The notes beneath the pieces were generated by a model. It was not told the origin of the DNA. It did no database searches and saw only the letters and a list, made by a program, of their open reading frames with translations. Below, piece by piece: positions 52,321-60,052 of a stretch of 64,000 nt of DNA (position 1 is the stretch's first letter; each line of letters opens with the position of its first letter). A program made the translations under genes and the position numbers. This stretch comes from Bacteroidales bacterium UBA5382 (lineage in GTDB: Bacteria; Bacteroidota; Bacteroidia; Bacteroidales; Dysgonomonadaceae): NCBI GenBank assembly GCA_002409745.1, contig DHOU01000011.1:1-64000 (forward strand). Reading direction: 5' to 3'.

Positions 52321-55300
52321 CTATCGGCTGTAAGCCGTTTCGGTTCTTTTCTCCTTTCGGGCATTTTCGATCATGAAATGGAGGCGGTTAAAGATATTTA
52401 CTTCACTCATTCCGCTGTCGAAATCGAGAAAGAGGAGGTTTAGGGAAGGAAATACTTCTCGGGCCCGTTTTTCAATTCCTTTGGAAATAACGTGGTTGGC
52501 GATACATCCGAATGGTTGCAGGCTGACTACATTGTTAATGTTGTGCCGGACGAATTCGGCAAACTCGGCCGCGATGCGCCATCCTTCTCCGAATTGGGCA
52601 TTCAGGTTGATTATTTTGGAAGCGTTTTTTGCATCGTCGAAAACATTCGAAAAGGGGATATAGTAGGGATATTTAGTTATGCAGGATTCCATTTTCCGAA
52701 TGATTTTGTACACGATGTCTTTCAGAAGATTGAGGGTAAATCGGGGGATTACCTGTGGTTTTATATTTCCTTGCACTCTGGCCGCGTTGCTGGCTATATT
52801 CGCGATAAAAAACTTGCTCAACGGCGGTACCACCGGTTCAACGCCCTGTTCGATTAACCATTTCACGATATGTTTATGGCCGAAATCGTTGTATTTTACA
52901 TAGATTTCGCCGACGATGCCTATTTGGGGAATATCTTTCCGGTTGTTGACGGCTGAAAACTCATTCGAAGCCATTTCGGCAAGACGGAAAAAATTCTTGG
53001 CATTGTTTTCCCTAAGCGTTTGTATTCCCAGATCGATATATTTTCCTTTCAGTTTTTCGGCTTCGCCTTTTTGCGATTCGCGGGGAGCGGTTGAATGGTA
53101 GAATTGCGAGAGGCAGTCGGCGTAAATCATACAGACAAAAATAACATCGATATATTTTTCCATCCGGAGTTTGAATCCGGGTTGCTTGTTTAGCTTGCTG
53201 CTTGAGGAGATCGTCACGACGGGAATATCTTCATACCCGGCTGCAATAAGCGCTTTTTTGATGAGAGCCACATAGTTGGTGGCACGGCATTGGCCTCCGG
53301 TCTGCGTGATTCCGAGCGCGATTTCGTTTCGATTGTATTTCCCGCTTTCGACCGCCTTCATCAGGTCGCCCACCACAAGTGTTGCAGGATAACATATTTC
53401 GTTGTTGGAATATTTTAAACCGTACTCCACCGACAAGCGGTCGCTGGGGGGCATGTTCTCGATTTTGTAACCTGCCAATTCGCCGGCGGCGGGAATAAAC
53501 GGCGAGTAAAATTCGCCGAACCACGGAACCAGAATGGTCCGTTGACGGTCTTTTCTTTCAAACGGAGGCGTATGGACGGAAATTGATTGGCGCCGGCCTT
53601 CCGTCCCGTTGCGAAAACGCAGGCTCTCTATGAGTGAACGGATACGCAAACGCATCGAACCGATATTATTAATGTCGTCCACCTTAAGAAAAGTGGCATT
53701 TTTTCCGGCTCGTCGAAGGATGTCGGTTATCTCATTTACGATAAAGGCGTCAGGGCCGCATCCGAAAGAGGTTATTTGCACATAATGGACATTTTGTGGA
53801 GCTTCGCCGGCCACCCACATCGCCGCCTTGATGATGCGGTTGGTGTAAGCCCATTGCATGACACTTTGCACTTGCTCCGGGTCTGCTTCCCGGTAGCGCA
53901 CGATATCTTCGGTTATCACATCCGCGCCGAAACCGGTAATCATATCGGCAATCTTGTGCTGTATGAGCGCATCGATGTGATAAGGACGTCCGGCGAGGAG
54001 GATAACCAAACGTCTTTCGCGTACCGCCCGATCGACAATTTCCTGTGCGCGGCAGGTTAATGTCCTCTCGTACTCTTTTTGTACCTCCAACGCCTGCGTG
54101 AAAGCTTCGTCGATGATGCCGGCGCTCATCCCGGGCATTAAACGGCGAAGGTATTCCCTACAGGCTTTTTTCATCAATCTTTTGTTCGCGAAAGTGAAGG
54201 TCGGCGTATCTATCGGGATACCGAATTTCGCCTCGGGATTGACAGCGCTCTTTATGACGTCGGAATAGCCCGTAACGATAGGGCAATTGAAGCTGTTAAT
54301 CGTATTTTTGTCTTCCTTGTGTTCATATACTACATAGGGCATGAAGATGCGGTCGATATTTTTTTCAGCCAAATTATAAATGTGTCCATGAACGAGTTTT
54401 GCAGAGAAGCAGATATTGTCGGCCATCACCGTACCGATCCCTTTTTCGTATAACTTCATCGTGGATTTGTCCGATAAGACTGCATTTATTCCGCATCTTT
54501 TAAAAAGGGTATGCCAGAAAGGATAATTTTCAAACATTCCCAACACGCGGGGGATGCCGAGTGTCAACCCGGCTTCTTTCAAGTCGGAGCGATGGAAGAG
54601 TCTATCATATTTCTCTTCCTGCATATTGACGCCCTTAGCGAGTTTGCCTCCCTTGCTGCTGAAAATTTTTTCACATTTGTTCCCTGAATGAAACCGGTTC
54701 CCGTTTTCGAAGGTGAACCGGTTGACCGTACAATTGTTTTCGCACCCTTGGCAAATTAATTTCCGGCAAGCGTGTTTTTGCGGATGCGACATTTCGGCGA
54801 GGCTTACCGGCATCGTCTGTCCGTTTTGAAACTTGCGGCGGGCATCGAGCGCGGCGCCGTAAGCCCCCATCAATTCAGGATAGTCGGTCACCATCACCTC
54901 TTTGCCGAGTTCATTCTCCAATGCCCGTATGATCGCGGGGTTGCGGAAAGTACCGCCTTGCACCATGATATGGTCGCCGAGTTCTTTTTTGTCTTTTATC
55001 TTCAACACTTTGATCAGGCAGTTTTTGACAACCGAATACCCCAGGCCGGCCGAAATATCGGTCACGGCCGCGCCTTCACGTTGCGCCTGCTTTACTTTTG
55101 AATTCATAAACACAGTGCAGCGCGTGCCTAAATCGCATGGATGTTTGGATTGAAGGGCTATGGCGGCAAAATCGGGAACGGAGTAATTGAGCGACTTGGC
55201 AAATGTTTCGATAAATGAACCGCAGCCGGAGGAGCAGGCTTCGTTGATCTCTATCCGCTTGATAATCCCATTCTCGATATAAGCGGCTTTCATGTCCTGG

Positions 55301-56595
55301 CCCCCTATATCGAGAATAAAGGAGACCTCTTTATTAAAATGGTAAGAACCGATATAGTGGGCGATGGTTTCTACAATTCCCGTATCGAGATTGAAAGCGT
55401 TTTTAACGAGGTCTTCACCGTATCCGGTTACGCAACTGCCCAATACCTTCATCTTTAATCCCGCCTCGTCTGTTTCATTCAAGAGCTTTTTCAGGCCTGT
55501 CTCGGCGGCTTGCAGCGAGAGACCCTCGTTTTTTGCATAATAGTTGAAAAAGATATTTCCTTTTTCGTCGATTGCGACGATTTTGGTCGTGGTCGAGCCG
55601 CTGTCGATGCCGATAAAGCAGTTCGCTGTTTTCAGCCTGCGCAAGTCGATGCGGGGCAGTTTGAATTTTTCTTTCGATTTCTTCCATTCGTCCCACTCTG
55701 CTTTATCGGTAAAAAGAGGTTTTAGAAAATGAAGACTGTAAACGGCGGGAGCGGCGTGTTCCGTTTCTTTGAAAAGGGAAAGATATTCCGAGACGGATTT
55801 TGCGTTGGCTTGTTTGTTTGCCACGAGAGCAGCTCCCCAGGCGGGAACCACTTCGGAGTTTTCAGATACCACGATATCTTCAGGGGTAAACGATACTTCC
55901 TCCATAAACGCCTTTCGAAGAGAAGGAATAAAGGTAAACGGGCCGCCGCATAAAAAGAGCTTCGGTTCTATGTTATATCCTCTTGACAGGGAAGCGACGA
56001 CCTGCATGCTGACCGCATGAAAAACAGAAGTGGCGATATCAGCCTTGGCGACATTGCGGGCAAGGAGGTTTTGGACATCGGTTTTAGAGAATACCCCGCA
56101 ACGCGAGGCTATAGGATATATGGTTTCGGCCTTTCCGGCCAACCGGCTGAATTCGTTCATATCTACATTCAGAATGGCGACCATTTGGTCTATAAAAGAA
56201 CCTGTACCGCCCGCGCAACTCCCGTTCATGCGTATATCGGGGGACTTTCCTTCCCTGAAAAAGATCATTTTGGAGTCTTCGCCGCCAATGTCAACCAGCG
56301 TTTTTATTTCGGGGTGACATTGGCGTATTACTTCGCATGATGCCACCACTTCCTGTACGAATGGAATGCCGTAACGCTCCGCAATGCCCATTCCCGCCGA
56401 TCCGGTGATGCAGAGTTCGGCCATACAATCGCCGGTTTCTTCCATTATTTCGCAAAGCATTTTTTGCAAATTGCCGGTTATATCGGCAAAATGTCGCCGG
56501 TAATCCTTGTAAAGCAATTTATTTTTTTCGTCCGTCACCACTCCTTTAATAGTCGTGGAGCCGGCATCTATTCCGATGTGTATTATTGAGCGCAT
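52321..56595 (-). CDS. Large acyl-CoA dehydratase activase (BadF/BcrA/HgdC family fusion)
   Basis: 1424 residues. Two ASKHA ATPase domains (1-270, IGIDAGSTTIKGVVTDEKN; about 325-590, FIGIDSGSTTTKIVAIDEKG) carry the cluster cysteines (NGSCAGGTGSF, ASRCGVF, EACSSGCGSF, GTRCTVF). A Cys-rich linker (CRKLICQGCENNC) follows. The second half is a DUF2229/2-hydroxyacyl-CoA dehydratase-like part. Such proteins use ATP to push low-potential electrons into a dehydratase or benzoyl-CoA-type enzyme; this fused version is widespread in anaerobes, with unknown partner. It sits inside the cobalamin operon between cobC and cobQ, with about 100-bp gaps on both sides, and might be an electron donor for corrinoid reduction (inference). 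Confidence 0.85.
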   Translation of the reverse strand: MRSIIHIGIDAGSTTIKGVVTDEKNKLLYKDYRRHFADITGNLQKMLCEIMEETGDCMAELCITGSAGMGIAERYGIPFVQEVVASCEVIRQCHPEIKTLVDIGGEDSKMIFFREGKSPDIRMNGSCAGGTGSFIDQMVAILNVDMNEFSRLAGKAETIYPIASRCGVFSKTDVQNLLARNVAKADIATSVFHAVSMQVVASLSRGYNIEPKLFLCGGPFTFIPSLRKAFMEEVSFTPEDIVVSENSEVVPAWGAALVANKQANAKSVSEYLSLFKETEHAAPAVYSLHFLKPLFTDKAEWDEWKKSKEKFKLPRIDLRRLKTANCFIGIDSGSTTTKIVAIDEKGNIFFNYYAKNEGLSLQAAETGLKKLLNETDEAGLKMKVLGSCVTGYGEDLVKNAFNLDTGIVETIAHYIGSYHFNKEVSFILDIGGQDMKAAYIENGIIKRIEINEACSSGCGSFIETFAKSLNYSVPDFAAIALQSKHPCDLGTRCTVFMNSKVKQAQREGAAVTDISAGLGYSVVKNCLIKVLKIKDKKELGDHIMVQGGTFRNPAIIRALENELGKEVMVTDYPELMGAYGAALDARRKFQNGQTMPVSLAEMSHPQKHACRKLICQGCENNCTVNRFTFENGNRFHSGNKCEKIFSSKGGKLAKGVNMQEEKYDRLFHRSDLKEAGLTLGIPRVLGMFENYPFWHTLFKRCGINAVLSDKSTMKLYEKGIGTVMADNICFSAKLVHGHIYNLAEKNIDRIFMPYVVYEHKEDKNTINSFNCPIVTGYSDVIKSAVNPEAKFGIPIDTPTFTFANKRLMKKACREYLRRLMPGMSAGIIDEAFTQALEVQKEYERTLTCRAQEIVDRAVRERRLVILLAGRPYHIDALIQHKIADMITGFGADVITEDIVRYREADPEQVQSVMQWAYTNRIIKAAMWVAGEAPQNVHYVQITSFGCGPDAFIVNEITDILRRAGKNATFLKVDDINNIGSMRLRIRSLIESLRFRNGTEGRRQSISVHTPPFERKDRQRTILVPWFGEFYSPFIPAAGELAGYKIENMPPSDRLSVEYGLKYSNNEICYPATLVVGDLMKAVESGKYNRNEIALGITQTGGQCRATNYVALIKKALIAAGYEDIPVVTISSSSKLNKQPGFKLRMEKYIDVIFVCMIYADCLSQFYHSTAPRESQKGEAEKLKGKYIDLGIQTLRENNAKNFFRLAEMASNEFSAVNNRKDIPQIGIVGEIYVKYNDFGHKHIVKWLIEQGVEPVVPPLSKFFIANIASNAARVQGNIKPQVIPRFTLNLLKDIVYKIIRKMESCITKYPYYIPFSNVFDDAKNASKIINLNAQFGEGWRIAAEFAEFVRHNINNVVSLQPFGCIANHVISKGIEKRAREVFPSLNLLFLDFDSGMSEVNIFNRLHFMIENARKEKRTETAYSR

Positions 56596-56706
56596 TATAG
56601 TATCTTGTTGTTATGCAAATGCGGCAAGATACGAAAATATTTTGAGAAGGTCAAGTGGTATTCCTCTGTCTTTAACATTCATTATGATGAGCCTGCGTGG
56701 TACCGT

Positions 56707-57246
56707 CTAACGGGCTTGCTTCGTTCTTAAAAAAGTCGTTATTTGTCCGTAGCCGACGGTTCGGTTGAACGCTTCCTCCGGAGGATTTTTTTCCAGCAGT
56801 GTGGCGAATGTCCGGACGATTCCCGCGTGCGTGACGAGCAGCACTTCTTGCGCGTTAGAGGGAATCTCAGCCAGAAAACTTTCCGCCCGAGCCAGCATAT
56901 CGCGATACGATTCTCCTCCGGGACAGCGTGTGTTCACGTAATCGGCAAACCATCGTTTTCCCGCTTCCGTCTCGTAAATAGCCGACCACGGGCAACCTTC
57001 CCATTGTCCGAAGTTTAACTCTTGCAGGCGGATATCTTTTGTCACATTCGGGGAAATCTCTTTCGCCAATCGCATGCAACGGCTCAGCGGACTGCTGAAT
57101 ACATGGGTAAACGGAATGTTTTGTAGTTGCTGTACAATGGTTCGCGCTTCTTCGGCGAACGTATCGGCGAGCGGTACGTCGGTTTGGCCGTAACAGATGC
57201 CTTTAGGGACATCCACACGTGTATGTCGGACCAAATAGAGTTTCAT
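56707..57246 (-). CDS. cobC: Alpha-ribazole phosphatase CobC
   Basis: 179 residues, histidine phosphatase superfamily. Catalytic His8 is in LVRHTRVDVPKGICYGQTDV, an RHT version of the usual RHG motif that is typical of CobC; FSSPLSRCMRLA and a late His (THAGIVRTF) complete the site. It removes the phosphate from alpha-ribazole phosphate (or cobalamin 5'-phosphate). It overlaps cobS in an ATGA junction (57243-57246). After its stop there is a 110-bp gap before the activase gene start. Confidence 0.93.
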   Translation of the reverse strand: MKLYLVRHTRVDVPKGICYGQTDVPLADTFAEEARTIVQQLQNIPFTHVFSSPLSRCMRLAKEISPNVTKDIRLQELNFGQWEGCPWSAIYETEAGKRWFADYVNTRCPGGESYRDMLARAESFLAEIPSNAQEVLLVTHAGIVRTFATLLEKNPPEEAFNRTVGYGQITTFLRTKQAR

Positions 57247-58001
57247 AGCGTGACGGATTGAATGCCGACGAATACGAGATAAAATGCCAGTTCCGAGAAC
57301 TGCTGCATCGCGCCCAGCACGTCGCCGGTGAATCCGCCGATCTTACGTTCGGTATATCGTTTCAGCAAGAACCAAATGAGGGCGTACGCGGGAATCAGTA
57401 TTACGGCCGTTTGCCACGGGATGAAAAGGAGTGGCAAAGCGCCGAAAACGAGCGCCAGCGAAAAGGTTACCCCGTCGGTGCGATGGCGCGTGTGCATCGC
57501 CTTGCTGTTTTCCTTGCGGGCGTATTGCGAGGTGTTGATCAGCACGACGGGCATCACCCGGCTCGATGCATGCGCCGCGATCAAGGCGGGAAACATGCTT
57601 GCGGGGGAAATGGCCGAAAGGAGCGAGAATTTTATCAGAAACAGCAGCACGATGGCGGTTACGCCGTACGCGCCTACGGTGCTGTCTTTCATGATGGCGA
57701 GGATACGCTCTTTGGTTTGTCCGCCGCCGAAGCCGTCGAAGAAATCGCTGAAACCGTCTTCGTGGATGGCGCCCGTAGCCAGGGTCATCGCAGCCAGCGC
57801 GGCGGCTATGCCGACGGCGTCGGGGAAAATCAGGCGGAACAACAGGAACACTCCTCCTCCGATGGCGCCCACGAGGATGCCGACCACGGGAAAGTACCGG
57901 AACGCTTTCGTGAGGTTTTCCTCCGAATAATCGATCTTTCCCGCCGGAATGCGGCTGTAGAACATCAGTGCGTGGAAGAAGAGGTTCAGTTGCTGTTTCA
58001 T
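57243..58001 (-). CDS. cobS: Adenosylcobinamide-GDP ribazoletransferase CobS
   Basis: 252 residues. I start it at 58001 (MKQQLNLFFHALMFYSRIPA); an ORF open to 58334 only reads through cobT in another frame and gives an Arg-rich nonsense extension. Membrane protein with the CobS pattern RYFPVVGILVGAIGGGVFLL, AIHEDGFSDFFDGFGGGQTK (the Asp-rich active loop) and RILAIMKDSTVGAYGVTAIV. It joins adenosylcobinamide-GDP and alpha-ribazole. Its start overlaps the cobT stop by ATGA, and its stop overlaps the cobC start. Confidence 0.94.
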   Translation of the reverse strand: MKQQLNLFFHALMFYSRIPAGKIDYSEENLTKAFRYFPVVGILVGAIGGGVFLLFRLIFPDAVGIAAALAAMTLATGAIHEDGFSDFFDGFGGGQTKERILAIMKDSTVGAYGVTAIVLLFLIKFSLLSAISPASMFPALIAAHASSRVMPVVLINTSQYARKENSKAMHTRHRTDGVTFSLALVFGALPLLFIPWQTAVILIPAYALIWFLLKRYTERKIGGFTGDVLGAMQQFSELAFYLVFVGIQSVTL

Positions 58002-59023
58002 GCTTGCGGACGGTTCTTCTTTTCCATGTCGTACACGGCGGCTTCTTCGAAGCTCGACATTTCGTTGAGGAAGATCAACGCCGAGCGGATGATGGGGTAG
58101 GCCAGCGCTACGCCGGTGCCTTCTCCCAGGCGTAAGTTCAGGTGCAGGATGGGATCGCCGTGCAGGTAATCGAGCATCTGCTTGTGGCCTCTTTCGTCCG
58201 ATGAATGGCTGAAAAGCGTATTGTCGAGGATGTCGGGTTGCATTTCGTAAGCCGCCAGGAATGCCGAGGTGGCGATGAATCCGTCGGCGAGGATGATCAT
58301 GTTTAGCCGTTTGGCTTCGAGCACGGCGCCGCACATCATGGCTATTTCGAGGCCGCCGAAGGTGGCGAGCGTTTCGAGCGGCGTGACGGGCGTATATTTC
58401 GCGGCGATCCGTTTCAGTATTTCATATTTATGGCGGACGCCCGCTTCATCAAGTCCCGAACCTTTGCCCACGCATTCTTCGATGGGCGTGCCCGCGAACT
58501 TGTGCAGTAAAAGCGATGCCGGTGAGGTGTTGGCGATGCCCATCTCTCCGAATCCGATGACGTTGCATCCGTTTTCGTGTTCCTTGCGCACGAATTCGGC
58601 GCCCTTGTCCATTGCCTTGCGGCAGGTTTCCGTGCTCATGGCCGGCTCGTGCAGCATATTGTGTGTGCCGCGGGCTATTTTGGCGTTGATGATGCCCAGG
58701 CCCTCCGGAAAGTCGTAATCGACGCCCGCATCGATGACTTTCAGCGCGATGCCGTGTTGCCGGGAGAAAACGTTGATTCCGGCTCCGCCGTGGACGAAAT
58801 TCATCACCATTTGGTAGGTGACCTCCTTAGGGCTGGCGCTCACGCCTTCATCGGCGATGCCGTGATCGGCGGCGAAGACCAAAATCGTGGGTTTGTGCAA
58901 CTCCGGCGTAAGCGACCGTTGTACGGTACCTATTTTAAAGGCGATCTCCTCGAGTTTGCCGAGCGAGCCGATCGGTTTCGTCCGGCTGTCGATTTTGTGT
59001 TGTAATGCTTGTTCGAAATTCAT
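57998..59023 (-). CDS. cobT: Nicotinate-nucleotide-dimethylbenzimidazole phosphoribosyltransferase CobT
   Basis: 341 residues from the ATG at 59023 (MNFEQALQHKIDSRTKPIGS), the usual CobT opening; the upstream ATG at 59056 adds only a Pro/Arg-rich piece. It makes alpha-ribazole phosphate from a benzimidazole and NaMN. Signature parts are GSLGKLEEIAFKIG, ADHGIADEGVSASPKEVT, NFVHGGAGINVFSRQHG, GFGEMGIANTSPASLL and TFGGLEIAMMCGAVL; the conserved catalytic Glu lies near the C-terminus (LRLGEGTGVALAYP). It precedes cobS with an ATGA overlap and follows cobU across a microsatellite-like gap. Confidence 0.95.
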   Translation of the reverse strand: MNFEQALQHKIDSRTKPIGSLGKLEEIAFKIGTVQRSLTPELHKPTILVFAADHGIADEGVSASPKEVTYQMVMNFVHGGAGINVFSRQHGIALKVIDAGVDYDFPEGLGIINAKIARGTHNMLHEPAMSTETCRKAMDKGAEFVRKEHENGCNVIGFGEMGIANTSPASLLLHKFAGTPIEECVGKGSGLDEAGVRHKYEILKRIAAKYTPVTPLETLATFGGLEIAMMCGAVLEAKRLNMIILADGFIATSAFLAAYEMQPDILDNTLFSHSSDERGHKQMLDYLHGDPILHLNLRLGEGTGVALAYPIIRSALIFLNEMSSFEEAAVYDMEKKNRPQA

Positions 59024-59074
59024 ATTTTTTTGAATTATTGGCCTTCCGCGATTCATAATCCGTCGTCAGCCGTC

Positions 59075-59150
59075 AATTTGTAATTTGTAATTTGTAATTG
59101 GTATTTCGCAATTTGTAATTCGTAATTTGTATTTCGTATTTCGTATTTTT
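59075..59150. repeat. AATTTGT / ATTTCGT microsatellite upstream of cobT
   Basis: About ten short imperfect units (AATTTGTAATTTGTAATTGG, then ATTTCGTATTTCGT) fill the gap between cobU and cobT. Noncoding, low complexity. Confidence 0.75.
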
Positions 59151-59153
59151 CCC

Positions 59154-59666
59154 TCATTTTAATTGCAGCGGCAATCCCGAAATCATGACAAACACCTTAT
59201 CGGCCGAAGCGGCGATATATTGGTTCATCCATCCCTGCAAATCGGTGAAATGGCGTGATGCTTCGTCGGGAGCATGCAGGCACATGCCTATTTCGTTGCT
59301 GACGACGATCAACCGGAAATCCTGCCGGATGAAGCGGTCCCATTCGGCTTTCGCTTCCTGCAACGATGCATCCGTATCGTACCCGTTATCGTGAAAGATA
59401 TTCGTTAGCCAAAGGGTAATGCAATCGAGTAGAACCGTACGTCCCGACAAGTCGAGACGACTCAAATGCTTCTCTTCCTCTATCGTTTGCCATGTGTCGC
59501 CCCGGTCGGCCTGATGGCGGCGGATACGCTTTTCGAAATCCATGTCCCAGCGGCGCGCGGTAGCCAGATAGACCGGATCGGCGGATAGCGATTCCGCCAA
59601 ATCCTGTGCATACCGGCTTTTTCCCGAACGTTGTCCGCCCGTTACGAAAATGATTTCGCGGTTCAT
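59154..59666 (-). CDS. cobU: Bifunctional adenosylcobinamide kinase/guanylyltransferase CobU
   Basis: 170 residues from the ATG at 59666, which overlaps the DUF4430 stop as ATGA. P-loop GGQRSGKS near 10-17, then YLATARRWDMDFEKRIRRHQ with the guanylylated His region, VLLDCITLWLTNIFHD and FRLIVVSNEIGMCLHAPD. It phosphorylates adenosylcobinamide and adds GMP. An ATG at 59690 (MFETSEEAMN) would add eight residues; I prefer the coupled start. Shorter than some members but complete. Confidence 0.93.
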   Translation of the reverse strand: MNREIIFVTGGQRSGKSRYAQDLAESLSADPVYLATARRWDMDFEKRIRRHQADRGDTWQTIEEEKHLSRLDLSGRTVLLDCITLWLTNIFHDNGYDTDASLQEAKAEWDRFIRQDFRLIVVSNEIGMCLHAPDEASRHFTDLQGWMNQYIAASADKVFVMISGLPLQLK

Positions 59667-60037
59667 TGCTTCTTCTGAGGTTTCGAACAAACGTCCTTTT
59701 TATAGATCCACCGCAGAGTATCGCCCGGCTGCAAATTGTAGCGGAACGCCAGTTTGCCGGTGCTCTCGCCGTTTACGGTATAATACCAAGCCTTCACGCC
59801 CCGGTCGTTTTTGATACCGTTGATCGTCGTGATGAAGATATAGTTTTTAACGGGATACGTTTCGATGGTTGCGAAATGCTGCAAGGCCGTTTGCGCCGTC
59901 ATACCCTCGTACCAGTCCGTTTGGTGCGTTTCGGCGGGCTTGTTTCCGCCGTAATCGATTTCCACCGTCACTTTCTGCGCTTGTAGACTCATGGCGAAAG
60001 CGCTGACCAAAAAGAGCGTTGATAATTTCTGTTTCAT
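59663..60037 (-). CDS. DUF4430 exported protein of the cobalamin operon
   Basis: 124 residues. Sec signal (TLFLVSAFAMSLQAQ) and one DUF4430 domain: TDWYEGMTAQTALQHFATIE, FITTINGIKND, KAWYYTVNGESTGKLAFRYN and LQPGDTLRWIYKKDV. The fold is related to the C-terminal domain of intrinsic factor and transcobalamin, which binds cobalamin. Together with the BtuB-like receptor 16 bp upstream, this suggests a periplasmic corrinoid-binding protein. That role is inference from fold and context. It overlaps cobU by ATGA. Confidence 0.85.
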   Translation of the reverse strand: MKQKLSTLFLVSAFAMSLQAQKVTVEIDYGGNKPAETHQTDWYEGMTAQTALQHFATIETYPVKNYIFITTINGIKNDRGVKAWYYTVNGESTGKLAFRYNLQPGDTLRWIYKKDVCSKPQKKQ

Positions 60038-60052
60038 TGTCGAATATTTTTA

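Noticed and set aside
58002..58334. N-terminal extension of CobS to 58334
   Set aside because: The 111 extra residues are Arg/His-rich and lie over cobT codons in another frame; the CobS family starts at MKQQLNLFFHAL, with an ATGA overlap.
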